A stretch of 64,000 nucleotides of DNA from Drosophila miranda (Eukaryota; Arthropoda; Insecta; Diptera; Drosophilidae). The notes under the pieces are model-generated. The model worked only from the letters and a program-made list of their open reading frames with translations. It had not been told where the DNA came from and did not search any database. Of the stretch, positions 32,302 through 44,292 are shown in pieces. The translations under genes and the position numbers were made by a program. Each line of letters opens with the position of its first letter. Position 1 is the stretch's first letter. The stretch covers positions 20,646,001-20,710,000 of the forward strand of contig NC_046675.1 in NCBI RefSeq assembly GCF_003369915.1. The letters run 5' to 3'.

Positions 32302-33926
32302 TGTGCTCAGTGGTTTATTGGAAATTAATTATTAATTAAATAATTCAAAAGTTAATAATTAAATCGATCAAATCGAAAGGAAGAAAACTTCCCATTTTCA
32401 CGAAAAGGTCGTAGTAATACCGCAGCACCCATGGATATTGAAGCCGGGCCTGAGCCGAGCTGCTCAAAGCGAGCAATTTAAAGATCCAGAAAATGAGCCA
32501 GAAAATCAGGAGGAGATTAGGTCTAGTAATGACATTCTTGTAATTCCAGAACCAATAAGAGGACCAGGACGCCCAACCATAGTACGGACGGGCAAACCAG
32601 GACGACCAAGGAAGCAGTATCATATGCTCAATGCGATACTGGCAGCAGACGTACAAGTTCCACAAAACTACGCACAAGCTGAACGGTCTACTGAAGGCGA
32701 GATATGGAAAGCATCAATGAAGGACGAGTACGAATCTCTCGTGAAAAACGGCACGTGGTCGCTTACTAAATTGCCTAGCGGGAAAAGTCCATTGGATGCA
32801 GATGGGTTTATGCAGTTAAGTCCAATCCGGATGGAAGCGTGAACAGGCTCAGTGGTTTATTGGAAATTAATTATTAATTAAATAATTCAAAAGTTAATAA
32901 TTAAATCGATCAAATCGAAAGGAAGAAAACTTCCCATTTTCACGAAAAGGTCGTAGTAATACCGCAGCACCCATGGATATTGAAGCCGGGCCTGAGCCGA
33001 GCTGCTCAAAGCGAGCAATTTAAAGATCCAGAAAATGAGCCAGAAAATCAGGAGGAGATTAGGTCTAGTAATGACATTCTTGTAATTCCAGAACCAATAA
33101 GAGGACCAGGACGCCCAACCATAGTACGGACGGGCAAACCAGGACGACCAAGGAAGCAGTATCATATGCTCAATGCGATACTGGCAGCAGACGTACAAGT
33201 TCCACAAAACTACGCACAAGCTGAACGGTCTACTGAAGGTGAGATATGGAAAGCATCAATGAAGGACGAGTACGAATCTCTCGTGAAAAACGGCACGTGG
33301 TCGCTTACTAAATTGCCTAGCGGGAAAAGTCCATTGGATGCAGATGGGTTTATGCAGTTAAGTCCAATCCGGATGGAAGCGTGTACAGGCTCAGTGGTTT
33401 ATTGGAAATTAATTATTAATTAAATAATTCAAAAGTTAATAATTAAATCGATCAAATCGAAAGGAAGAAAACTTCCCATTTTCACGAAAAGGTCGTAGTA
33501 ATACCGCAGCACCCATGGATATTGAAGCCGGGCCTGAGCCGAGCTGCTCAAAGCGAGCAATTTAAAGATCCAGAAAATGAGCCAGAAAATCAGGAGGAGA
33601 TTAGGTCTAGTAATGACATTCTTGTAATTCCAGAACCAATAAGAGGACCAGGACGCCCAACCATAGTACGGACGGGCAAACCAGGACGACCAAGGAAGCA
33701 GTATCATATGCTCAATGCGATACTGGCAGCAGACGTACAAGTTCCACAAAACTACGCACAAGCTGAACGGTCTACTGAAGGCGAGATATGGAAAGCATCA
33801 ATGAAGGACGAGTACGAATCTCTCGTGAAGAACGGCACGTGGTCGCTTACTAAATTGCCGATGGGTTTATGCAGTTAAGTCCAATCCGGATGGAAGCGTG
33901 AACAGGCTCAAATCACGTCTGGTGGC
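32302..33926 (+). repeat. Triplicated 542-bp copia-class pol fragment, inverted in the element
   Basis: Three direct copies begin at GCTCAGTGG (about 32304, 32846 and 33388). Each holds an AT-rich leader, a truncated ORF start (MDIEAGPEPS) and, in another frame, the pol linker with RGPGRPTIVRTGKPGRPRK, then [20 protein letters not shown] at the RT N-terminus. Junctions share GCTCA. The third copy has a short internal deletion. After it, sequence continues as RT ([18 protein letters not shown]) to about 33970, where minus-strand sequence resumes. Confidence 0.9.
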
Positions 33927-33967
33927 GAAAGGTTGTAGCCAACGCTACGGGATCGACTACAAGGAAA

Positions 33968-34288
33968 CATTTTGTTTGTGCTCGATTGAAATGGTTGCAC
34001 GCAAATTTTACTTTTTGCGCATGTTGCACACACTTGTTTTGGCTTGTATATGCCCTTGAGACCTATTACCATCTCCTTGCTAACCATTTCCTTTAATGCG
34101 TCAAAATGTACATGGCCGAACCTATTGTGCCATTTGAATGCATCTGCCTCAACATTTACAATGTTCATACACTTTTCCTGATTGTCCTGAACCATAAACA
34201 ATCCATTTTCCAGATGTGCCTTTATAACTATTTTTCCGTTTTCAAAAATCATCGCTTGATTTTTCTCAAACACAACTTTTTTTTCCAT
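33968..34288 (-). pseudogene. GAG-pre-integrase fragment of the copia-class element
   Basis: It shows FKWHNRFGHVHFDALKEM and CATCAKSK, the His/Cys zinc-binding module before integrase. It is shifted from the upstream protease frame at an A8 run (about 34275) and ends where the inverted pol piece begins. Confidence 0.85.
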
Positions 34289-34730
34289 GTTTTAATAGTT
34301 TTGTGACCGATATAAAATTGTACTGCAAATCTGGTACCAAGATAACCTTTTCCAGCGTAACGGATCTATCACCGAACCTTACTTGAACAGTTCCATGCCC
34401 TTCAGCAATAAGTGATTTACCGCCGGCTAAAAATACTTTTTGATTATCTTCCGTGAACGACACAAAGCGTTCCTTGTCACAACATAGATGCGCCGTTGCG
34501 CCACTGTCTATGCACCATGCATTTAACATCTGGTCATTTGGCTTAGCTAAACTTAGGATTGGTACATATTTTTCTGGTTCCACTTTGGCATATTCGGTTA
34601 CGCAAAGCATTGTACCCAATCTTTCCCCGCTTTTACTGTTTGCGCCCTTGTTGTTTGCTCCTTCCTGCTTGCTTTTAGCACGGCATTCCGATTTAAAATG
34701 CCCTTCCTTTCCCTTGTGACGATTGGCCAC
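34266..34730 (-). pseudogene. Zinc-knuckle remnant and protease of the copia-class element
   Basis: GHFKSECRAK is the second half of a CCHC knuckle. AWCIDSGATAHLC is the aspartic protease active site (D-S-G). LVPDLQYNFISV follows as in copia-type polyproteins. The first Cys pair of the knuckle is missing through deletion. Confidence 0.87.
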
Positions 34731-34739
34731 AAATCATTT

Positions 34740-34828
34740 TGTATGAGAACACTTCTCATCAAAACTTCCCATGTGCTATAATTGTTTTCGTCCAGTTTCT
34801 CAATATTGAAATTCATATTTCCACTCAT
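34740..34828 (-). pseudogene. gag N-terminus of the copia-class element
   Basis: MSGNMNFNIEKLDENNYSTW and about ten more residues resemble copia/1731-type Gag. Near 34740 the frame breaks into the knuckle region, so nearly all of gag is deleted. Confidence 0.75.
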
Positions 34829-34829
34829 T

Positions 34830-35342
34830 TTTTATACTTATTGTCCCACAGTGCAAAATTTGTAACTGTCGATCGTCTCATGCATAAAGCAACTACGACG
34901 ACAATACTGTTGTCCGTGTCTTTCTTTTGTTTTTTCGTTTTCTTTTAAGTATCCCTCCGAGTTGCTATTTACACACACACACTCGCGATTTTCTATGCCT
35001 TGGTATACACACTTTTGGGTATACACACTCGCGGTTTTGTGCGGCTTGGCATACGCACTTTTTGGTATACACACTTGAGTCTCCGTTCGCTTTTGTGTTT
35101 CTTGATCCGTTGGGACTGCTTTATTTTGGACTTTAAACCACGGCAACGGTCCGACTCGCTGCAAAAATCTAATCAAAAAAACACAATGCGAATTTGTTCA
35201 ACTTGTTCTTTTGCCTTTCTATGTACACACATACACTAATGAGTCTATGCCATTTTTTTAGCACTGCTTTTCACTAAGCACCAAACAATGTTTATTGTTT
35301 CTCACTGTTTCTGTTTTATACTGTTTCTGGGTGAATTGGTGT
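34830..35342 (-). other. Untranslated leader of the copia-class element
   Basis: It contains three or four copies of a GGTATACACACTT-type motif (34965-35080), and no ORF of note. Confidence 0.6.
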
Positions 35343-35356
35343 CTGGGCCCATAACC
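35343..35356 (-). other. Primer binding site, half-tRNA-iMet type
   Basis: On the plus strand CTGGGCCCATAACC equals the anticodon stem-loop of fly initiator tRNA-Met. Copia and relatives prime from an internally cut tRNA-iMet. It abuts the LTR end (..TTAACA), which fixes the element's orientation. Confidence 0.8.
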
Positions 35357-35559
35357 TGTTAAAGTCATTTTATTTGTAAGACAGCAGAAGATTAGTATAC
35401 AGAATTATATGTGCTTCCGAGTAACATACGCAAGAGACAGACGCCGAAAGAAAAATATCGATATGAGAACATCGATATGAGAACATCGATATGCAGCAGG
35501 GCACATGCGCAGTGTTGTTAGAGATCAATATCTAATTATCGTGGCGGTCACTTTGAACA
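35357..35559 (-). repeat. LTR of the copia-class element (203 bp)
   Basis: On the minus strand it begins TGTTCAAAGTG and ends GACTTTAACA, with AATAAA near the end. Inside are repeats of ATCGATATGAGAAC (35457-35492). Host CGATA-flank sequence resumes directly at 35560. Confidence 0.75.
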
Positions 35560-36217
35560 AATTTTAATATCGCCATATCGAATACATCAATTATAAAAAA
35601 TCAATATATCGGAAAAAGTTCCAGAAAGATGTTTTTAGTTTAAAGACGTGTTTTTTTTAAATTTTTTGTTTTCAACAAATAATTTTGAAGCTGCTGAGCT
35701 TTCGGGGGTTGTTAAATATTTAAGAGTCAGCTGTTAATCCAGGTTACAATCCAGGGTAGCTCTCTATTATCTAGTCCTGATATGTGCACCGAAGTTTAAT
35801 GTATTTCTACTTCTCTTCACAATTTTATCGCAAAGATTTCACGATAGGAGTTTTGGTAGAATTTATTATACAAGTTATTTTATCTTGTCCATGTTTAATT
35901 CGTGCGGGAATAAACGATACATGGTGGTCGATGTTTTCTAAAAATATCGTTTTGTGATATAGTCGTCGAGAAAATATCACAGAAAAATATCGTATCATAT
36001 ATCATATCGAATATAAGCAATCGTACTTCGTTTGTTATTGTCACAGCTGACAGGTAGGAAATATAAACAAATATTTTCTAATAAACAAAGGGAAGTAATT
36101 AAACACAAATCATAAACGTATGGTATAGACGACAGAGACTGTGTAGCTAAATGTGTGTGTAATTGTGTCATATGTGTGTGTTAATATATTATCTTTGATT
36201 CCTTAACAGGTCTAAAC

Positions 36218-36889
36218 ATGACCACAAAGTATTGTATGCTATGCCGTTCGAGAACTACGGAAAAGAATGTTTTAGTACCAAGAGATGAAAGCAGAAGGGA
36301 GCTGTGGTCAAGGAGCTGTGGCGTTCAATTTACGAGTTCGAGTAAAATTTGTAGCAAACATTTTAAGGACTCGGACTTTTTTTACTATCCGTCCGAAAGC
36401 GCAACAAAGCGGAGACGACTGATGCCAACTGCTGTACCGCAGAATCAACGTGAGCAAGTTCTCACAGAGCACTTAAAATCAGCTTGTGGGGACAATGTTT
36501 GTGACTTCAACTCCCAAACTGAGTATTTTTACATTTCGGTTACTATTTTATGGCTATTAATATGATTAATTTTCAGCGAAGAAGTTGTGGATTCTGGGCT
36601 TGCCATAGACAATTTATGTTTGCAAAAGAAAGTTGCTGACTTGCAAAGGGAAAAAGCTAAGCTCCTTGAGCAAATTGGGAAAACGCAGACGCTTATTGAT
36701 TCCCTTAATACCATTTTCACCAAATCGCAGATCAGGAAACTTGAGAACGGCGGGAAAAGAGTTCAATGGAATCACGATGACATTTCGAATGCGATTTGTC
36801 CCCATACTGCTGGCCCCCGGGCGTATCGCCACTTGATCGAAAAGGGGTTTCCATTTCCATCCTTATCCACTTTGGACAAATGGTTATGA
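36218..36889 (+). CDS. P-derived THAP/coiled-coil protein, unit 5
   Basis: Exons 36218-36522 and 36577-36889; intact 205 aa. Variants: S19L (NVLVPRDE) and CPHTAGPRAY, both shared with unit 6. Confidence 0.87.
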
Positions 36890-36919
36890 ATCAAAATATT
36901 CTAATTTCCTTAAAAGTAT

Positions 36920-38368
36920 TTATTTCGTTCTATTTTTCGGGCTCCACGTTGGCCTTAGCTCTATACTCCTCCGCTCGCTCTCTGTTCCTTGCCGTCAATA
37001 GTCAGTGTTATAATCATTACCTTTCACAATGTAGTAGTAACTTTCGTAGTGATCCTAAAAAATTCTATTCGTTCGTTAACTCTAAGCGCAAGTCAAACGT
37101 TTTTCCTCCGTCCCTTCATTACCAGAACATAACAGAAGCTTCTGCTGTTGGTATTGCAAATTTATTCGCTAACTTTTTCCAAACAACGTACTCGTCTCAT
37201 ATTTACAACGCATCCACTCCGTATCCGTACCAGCTACCTCAAGCTAACAGCATTTTTCTGCCCTTTTTCGAGGAAAGCGTTGTTCTGGAAGGTTTGTCAT
37301 CTATGGACATATCGTTTTCTGCGGGTCCAGATAAGGTACCAAGTTGCATCTTAAAACACTGTGCCCAGTCCCTTTGCAACCTTTTCTTCAACCTCTCCTT
37401 GGAACAGTCTTGTCTCCCAGTAATTTGGAATGAGTCCTACATCATTCCGCTTCATAAGATCAAACATTGAAAATTATCGTGGTATCGCAAAGCTTTCCGC
37501 CATCTTTCTTTGTTGCAGCTTGATATCTCCGTCGCAACACGGTTTTTTCAGACATCGCTCAACATCGACTAACCTTCTTGAGTTTTCTAACCTAATCCAC
37601 CGTGGTTTTCAAATTGGTTTGCAGACGGATGTAGTTTTTACGGACTTCAGCAAGGCATTTGATTCTGTGAACCATGCTCTGCTTATTCACAAGCTCTCTT
37701 TATTAGGGTTCCCAACGAATCTTCTAGATTGGATTTTGTCCTATCTCTCTAACCGTACTCAACGTGTTTTGTTTTCTAACGTGTTGTCAAATACTGTTAA
37801 TGTTACTTCAGGTGTGCCACAGGGAAGTCATCTGGGCCCGCTTCTGTTTATTTTATTTGTGAATGACCTTCCTCAAGTTATAACATACTCTACTACACTA
37901 ATGTATGCTGATGATGTTAAAATCTGTCTTTCTTACTCTGATTGGTATTTGCACACACGCCTTCAACTTGATCTAAGTGAACTACTATTGTGGTGTTCAA
38001 CTAATCTTCATTTTCTGAACCTTTCCAAATGCAAACTTATGACATTTAACCGTCGCGCTCCTCATTTTGTCCCATATGTTCTAGGAAATCATGTCCTTGA
38101 GCGAATTTAGAGTTCAAATGACCTCGGAGTCCTTTTTGATCATAAGATGTGTTTTAACACCCATATAGCTGCAACTGTAAATAAAGCTAAGGGTGTTTTA
38201 GCGTTCATCAAGCGTTGGTCCAAGGAGTTTGACGACCCGTACGTTACGAAACAACTGTACATCTCGTTAGTACGTCCTATATTGGAGTATTGTTCTTGTG
38301 TGTGGAGCCCGCAGTATAAAGAGCAGCAGGCTGTTATTGAATCCGTGCAAAAGCAATTTTTAATTTGG
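36920..38368 (+). mobile_element. Non-LTR RT fragment, unit 5 (several deletions, 3' end lost)
   Basis: Small deletions near 37378, 37457 and 37503 break the 5' half. A stop lies at 38108. At 38368 the RT is joined directly to the Ago2 hairpin, losing the RT tail, leader ORF and S1. Motifs A, B and C remain in the 37430-38110 frame. Confidence 0.87.
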
Positions 38369-38401
38369 TCAATTCCAAACTGCACGGCACCAATCACAAG
38401 C

Positions 38402-38805
38402 TATATGAAGCCCCGAATGGATCATGGGTGGCGGCAACACCCACCACTCTGGGGATCTCTCGCTGATCGGGCGACGGATGAGTCACACCATCACCCACAA
38501 ACATGGTGTTCTTTAGCAGACAGTGCAGGTCATCCCTTAGCTTGTGATTGGTGCCGTTCAGTTTGGAATTAACTTTAATTAGAACGTTACGTTAACGTTC
38601 TACTTAGAACGTTACGTTAACGTTCTACTTAAGGTCAATTCCAAGCTAAACGGCATCAATCATAAGCTAAAGGATGACCCCCGCTGTCTGCTAAAGAATG
38701 CGATGTTCTTGGGTGCTGATGTAACTCATCCGTCGCCCGATCAGCGAGAGATCCCCAGAGTGGTGGGTGTTGCCGCCACCCATGATCCATTCGGGGCTTC
38801 ATATA
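38402..38805. repeat. Ago2 inverted repeat, unit 5
   Basis: Arms 38402-38570 and 38637-38805. The outer 80 nt match perfectly. The hairpin is kept although the leader region upstream is deleted. Confidence 0.92.
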
Positions 38806-39398
38806 ACATGCAATATCGCTTGCAACGCTCTGCCTTGGAGGAGATTGAGGACATGGAGTCGGTAGCTCTTGAGCACTTGCGTGTCTATCATCAGTTCCGC
38901 ATATCCTATCCCGAGCACATTATCTATTATCGTGATGGTGGCAGCGATGGAGTTTCCCAAGATTAAGAATGAAGAGTTGAGGGGGATTTCTGCGGCCTGC
39001 TTCAAGAAAATTTTAACTGTTACATCCAGAAACCTCCTTAATTTCTTTCGCTTATTTACCTTCGCTTCCTTTCAGATGCATATCAAACCCAAGATTTTCT
39101 GCGTCATTGTAGTTCCCGGCATCATACGCACTTCTTTCCGAACGGAGCTCCATCGCAATACAATAAGTTCAACAATGTTGTTCCGGGAACCGTCGTCGAT
39201 CGCACCATTGTCCATTCCAATGAGATCCAGTTCTTCATGGTCAGCCATCAGTCGATTCAGGCGACGGCAAAGCGGACGCGTTACAACCTATTTGAGAATA
39301 CGGGCAACTTGGATATTGATGTACTGCAGCAATTGACATACAATCTTTGTCACATGTTTCCTCGTTGCGACCGCGCAGTGTCTTATCCGGCTCCGGCA
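38637..39398 (+). pseudogene. Ago2: Ago2 PIWI pseudogene S2, unit 5
   Basis: Unit 1 subtype, with the same 2-base deletion and shifted frames. Confidence 0.88.
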
Positions 39399-39664
39399 CT
39401 TATCCACCCATCACTGGGTGCGAAATTAATTTTAATATTGTTATAGTTACATATATTCGTTCTGACGTTATATATACCTTGACTGCTTTCCTTACACTGG
39501 GTGCGACATTAATTTTAATACTGTTATAGTTACATATATTCGTTCTGACGTTATATACCTTGACTGCTTTTCTTACAATATGGCATACAATATATGAAAT
39601 GGTTAAATTTTCATTATTTTCGGTGGAAAATTGAAAAACCTAGTTGGCTTATAATAGGTTAATC

Positions 39665-40022
39665 GTTTGGTGTTCGTTGTTATACCAAATTTCGGTCGCT
39701 TTTTTGATGTCGTGAAGTAAAAGGCGGAGCTGCAGGATGGCATTCTCACACAATGCATCAAGCAGATCACAGTCGAGCGTAAATGTAACGCGCAGGTTAT
39801 TGGTAACGTTCTACTTAAGGTCAATTCCAAACTGAACGGCACCAATCACAAGGTAAGGGATGCCCTGCACTGTCTACTAAAGAACACCATGTTTTTGGGT
39901 GCCGATGTGACTAATCCGTCGCCCGATCAGCGAGAGATCCCCAGAGTGGTGGGTGTTGCCGCCACCCATGATCCATTCGGGGCTTCGTATAACATGCAAT
40001 ATCGCTTGCAACGCTCTGCCTT
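39665..40022 (+). pseudogene. Ago2: Ago2 fragment S3, unit 5/6 border
   Basis: As at 30555, with the shared GGTAAGGGATGCC variant. Confidence 0.85.
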
Positions 40023-40389
40023 TGGTGCGGTAGTCATAGCCGGGTATCTTCACCTTGTGACCCTTGAGGATGCCCTGAAGTGTATCGAACATCAGCTCTT
40101 CGTTGAAGGCGTCCGGATGGTCAAAGTTGAACAGGCCCTTCTGTGCCTTGGCCTTCTCGGCGGCTGTCAGCTCGCGATAGAAGCTGTCCTGGCTGATAGC
40201 CACCACCTGGCGCTGTGTATGGTCCATTTCGGCCTGCCCAAGTTGCTCCATGATCTTCTTGCACACGGTAGACTTGCCGCTGGCCGTGCCTCCTGCCACG
40301 CCAATCAAAAACTGCGACTTAACCTCATCTCCGGTCAGAGCATCGCCGTTCGGCAGGTGCAGAATGTCTTCTTTGTTGGAGTCGCCCAT
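39877..40389 (-). pseudogene. Uck exon 1 / antisense-Ago2 fusion ORF, unit 6
   Basis: 170 codons as in unit 3, including the P26Q change. The DRE core and the full CGATA flank (40450-41100) are present upstream. Confidence 0.82.
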
Positions 40390-41286
40390 TCGGAAAATTT
40401 GTTGGAAAAGTGCCTGTTTTTCTTTTCTACCAAACTAACAAACAGCTGACCGATTTATATATCGATATATATGTTTTTTCAATAATATTTTTATAGGTGA
40501 ATTACCCGCAACCAATTAAAATAAGCTGCCGTCGACCGCTGTGATGAGGACCATTCAATTTTCAACCTCAGAAAGTAGGATTGTTAATTTTTGAAATCAT
40601 ATCGTATTTCGATATATCAAATTTTCTAAATTTTAATATCGCCATATCGAATACATCAATTATAAAAAATCAATATATCGGAAAAAGTTCCAGAAAGATG
40701 TTTTTAGTTTAAAGACGTGTTTTTTTTAAATTTTTTGTTTTCAACAAATAATTTTGAAGCTGCTGAGCTTTCGGGGGTTGTTAAATATTTAAGAGTCAGC
40801 TGTTAATCCAGGTTACAATCCAGGGTAGCTCTCTATTATCTAGTCCTGATATGTGCACCGAAGTTTAATGTATTTCTACTTGTCTTCACAATTTTATCGC
40901 AAAGATTTCACGATAGGAGTTTTGGTAGAATTTATTATACAAGTTATTTTATCTTGTCCATGTTTAATTCGTGCGGGAATAAACGATACATGGTGGTCGA
41001 TGTTTTCTAAAAATATCGTTTTGTGATATAGTCGTCGAGAAAATATCACAGAAAAATATCGTATCATATATCATATCGAATATAAGCAATCGTACTTCGT
41101 TTGTTATTGTCACAGCTGACAGGTAGGAAATATAAACAAATATTTTCTAATAAACAAAGGGAAGTAATTAAAAACAAATCATAAACGTATGGTATAGACG
41201 ACAGAGACTGTGTAGCTAAATGTGTGTGTAATTGTGTCATATGTGTGTGTTAATATATTATCTTTGATTCCTTAACAGGTCTAAAC

Positions 41287-41957
41287 ATGACCACAAAGTA
41301 TTGTATGCTATGCCGTTCGAGAACTACGGAAAAGAATGTTTTAGTACCAAGAGATGAAAGCAGAAGGGAGCTGTGGTCAAGGAGCTGTGGCGTTCAATTT
41401 ACGAGTTCGAGTAAAATTTGTAGCAAACATTTTAAGGACTCGGACTTTTTTACTATCCGTCCGAAAGCGCAACAAAGCGGAGACGACTGATGCCAACTGC
41501 TGTACCGCAGAATCAACGTGAGCAAGTTCTAACAGAGCACTTAAAATCAGCTTGTGGGGACAATGTTTGTGACTTCAACTCCCAAACTGAGTATTTTTAC
41601 ATTTCGGTTACTATTTTATGGCTATTAATATGATTAATTTTCAGCGAAGAAGTTGTGGATTCTGGGCTTGCCATAGACAATTTATGTTTGCAAAAGAAAG
41701 TTGCTGACTTGCAAAGGGAAAAAGCTAAGCTCCTTGAGCAAATTGGGAAAACGCAGACGCTTATTGATTCCCTTAATACCATTTTCACCAAATCGCAGAT
41801 CAGGAAACTTGAGAACGGCGGGAAAAGAGTTCAATGGAATCACGATGACATTTCGAATGCGATTTGTCCCCATACTGCTGGCCCCCGGGCGTATCGCCAC
41901 TTGATCGAAAAGGGGTTTCCATTTCCATCCTTATCCACTTTGGACAAATGGTTATGA
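41287..41957 (+). pseudogene. P-derived THAP gene, unit 6 (frameshifted)
   Basis: One T is missing from the T-run at about 41446-41451, which ends the THAP frame after 67 codons. Exon 2 (41645-41957) is otherwise intact. This is the only broken copy of the six. Confidence 0.88.
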
Positions 41958-41987
41958 ATCAAAATATTCTAATTTCCTTAAAAGTAT

Positions 41988-43440
41988 TTATTTCGTTCTA
42001 TTTTTCGGGCTCCACGTTGGCCTTAGCTCTATACTCCTCCGCTCGCTCTCTGTTCCTTGCCGTCAATAGTCAGTGTTATAATCATTACCTTTCACAATGT
42101 AGTAGTAACTTTCGTAGTGATCCTAAAAAATTCTATTCGTTCGTTAACTCTAAGCGCAAGTCAAACGTTTTTCCTCCGTCCCTTCATTACCAGAACATAA
42201 CAGAAGCTTCTGCTGTTGGTATTGCAAATTTATTCGCTAACTTTTTCCAAACAACGTACTCGTCTCATATTTACAACGCATCCACTCCGTATCCGTACCA
42301 GCTACCTCAAGCTAACAGCATTTTTCTGCCCAATCTAGATTGGATTTTGTACTATCTCTCTAACCGTACTCAACGTGTTTTGTTTTCTAACGTGTTGTCA
42401 AATACTGTTAATGTTACTTCAGGTGTGCCACAGGGAAGTCATCTGGGCCCGCTTCTGTTTATTTTATTTGTGAATGACCTTCCTCAAGTTATAACATACT
42501 CTACTACACTTATGTATGCTGATGATGTTAAAATCTGTCTTTCTTACTCTGATTGGTATTTGCACACACGCCTTCAACTTGATCTAAGTGAACTACTATT
42601 GTGGTGTTCAACTAATCTTCTTTTTCTGAACCTTTCCAAATGCAAACTTATGACATTTAACCGTCGCGCTCCTCATTTTGTCCCATATGTTCTAGGAAAT
42701 CATGTCCTTGAGCGAATTTCGAGTTCAAATGACCTCGGAGTCCTTTTTGATCATAAGATGTGTTTTAACACCCATATAGCTGCAACTGTAAATAAAGCTA
42801 AGGGTGTTTTAGCGTTCATCAAGCGTTGGTCCAAGGAGTTTGACGACCCGTACGTTACGAAACAACTGTACATCTCGTTAGTACGTCCTATATTGGAGTA
42901 TTGTTCTTGTGTGTGGAGCCCGCAGTATAAAGAGCAGCAGGCTGTTATTGAATCCGTGCAAAAGCAATTTTTAATTTTTGCCCTTCGGAACTTTAACTGG
43001 GACTCGGGTAGAATCTTGCCACCCTACGGTCTAGGCTAAATCTTATTGACCTGCCGTCGTTGCACCATCGCAGAATATGCAATGGCGTAATGTTCGTGCA
43101 CAAGCTCCTTCTTGGGACTGTTGACTCCCAAACTCTCTTGGGTCAGATTGACTTGGCCGTTCCATCTAGACCTACCCGTACTTTTAGGCCTATCCGTCTA
43201 CCCATATGTAGGTCTAATTATGCTGATCATGAACCTTTTAGGGTTTTATGCCATAATTATAACTCCCTCTGTCAAACCCTATCCCCTGAACTGTCTCTTA
43301 AACTAATTGCATGCAATATTTATAATCATTTAAATTTAGCTTACTTTTAACTTATCTTTTTCCGCCTTTAGTAACTAAGTACCATTATTAACAGATAATT
43401 TGTTAATTTAATAAATAAATAAATAAAAAAAAATAAATAT
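41988..43440 (+). mobile_element. Non-LTR RT fragment with 0.5-kb deletion, unit 6
   Basis: It has the same deletion (42331) and the same 1-base loss (43026) as unit 4 but not its TAA stop, so 41864-43039 is one frame spanning motifs B and C. Confidence 0.88.
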
Positions 43441-43913
43441 ATATTATCGAACAAATTTTCTTTCCTGTCAGAAGACTGCAGCGTTTGTCTCTCTGAGAAC
43501 CGAGAGAGCGAGTTTAGAAAGTGGACGGACCCTCACTACATCGGTCAACACTAGTGTTAGGCAAACAACAAGCTTGTTAGAAAATAAAAACAATAAGATC
43601 TATTTTTAATGGTTTTTTGCTTAGAATTTTCATGGATACACATACACCATTGGATACCAAGGACGAGAAACAGAATTACAAAGATGAACGTGAACTGGAT
43701 GCTCATTTTTTCGAAATCAATTTGATTTGGTGTTCGTTATTATACCAAATTTCGGGCGCTTTTTTGATGTCGTGAAGTAAAAGGCTGAGCTGCAGGATGG
43801 CATTCTCACACAATGCATCAAGCAGATCACAGTCGAGCGTAAATGTAACGCGCTGGTTATTGGTAACGTTCTACTTAAGGTCAATTCCAAACTGAACGGC
43901 ACCAATCACAAGC

Positions 43914-44292
43914 TATATGAAGCCCCGAATGGATCATGGGTGGCGGCAACACCCACCACTCTGGGGATCTCTCGCTGATCGGGCGACGGATGAGTCACAC
44001 CATCACCCACAAACATAGTGTTCTTTAGCAGACAGTGCAGGTCATCCCTTAGCTTGTGATTGGTGCCGTTCAGTTTGGAATTAACTTTAACTAGAACGTT
44101 ACGTTAACGTTCTACTTAAGGTCAATTCCAAGCTAAACGGCATCAATCATAAGCTAAAGGATGACCCCCGCTGTCTGCTAAAGAATGCGATGTTCTTGGG
44201 TGCTGATGTAACTCATCCGTCGCCCGATCAGCGAGAGATCCCCAGAGTGGTGGGTGTTGCCGCCACCCATGATCCATTCGGGGCTTCATATA
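43914..44292. repeat. Ago2 inverted repeat, unit 6
   Basis: Arms 43914-44082 and 44124-44292. The loop is only 41 nt because one AACGTT palindrome copy is missing. Leader ORF at 43632-43775. Confidence 0.92.

Larger units (their letters stand above)
31363..35559 (-). mobile_element. Rearranged Ty1/copia-class retrotransposon inserted in unit 5
   Basis: On the minus strand, in order: LTR (35559-35357), half-tRNA-iMet primer site, a leader of about 527 nt, gag start, protease, GAG-pre-integrase, then (after an inverted, triplicated pol piece) RNase H and a polypurine tract (31375-31367), followed by only the first bases of a 3' LTR (TGTT). Most of gag, integrase and RT are missing and the frames are broken, so the element is dead. 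About 155 bp of the host flank (9191-9345 equivalent) were lost at the site. Confidence 0.85.
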
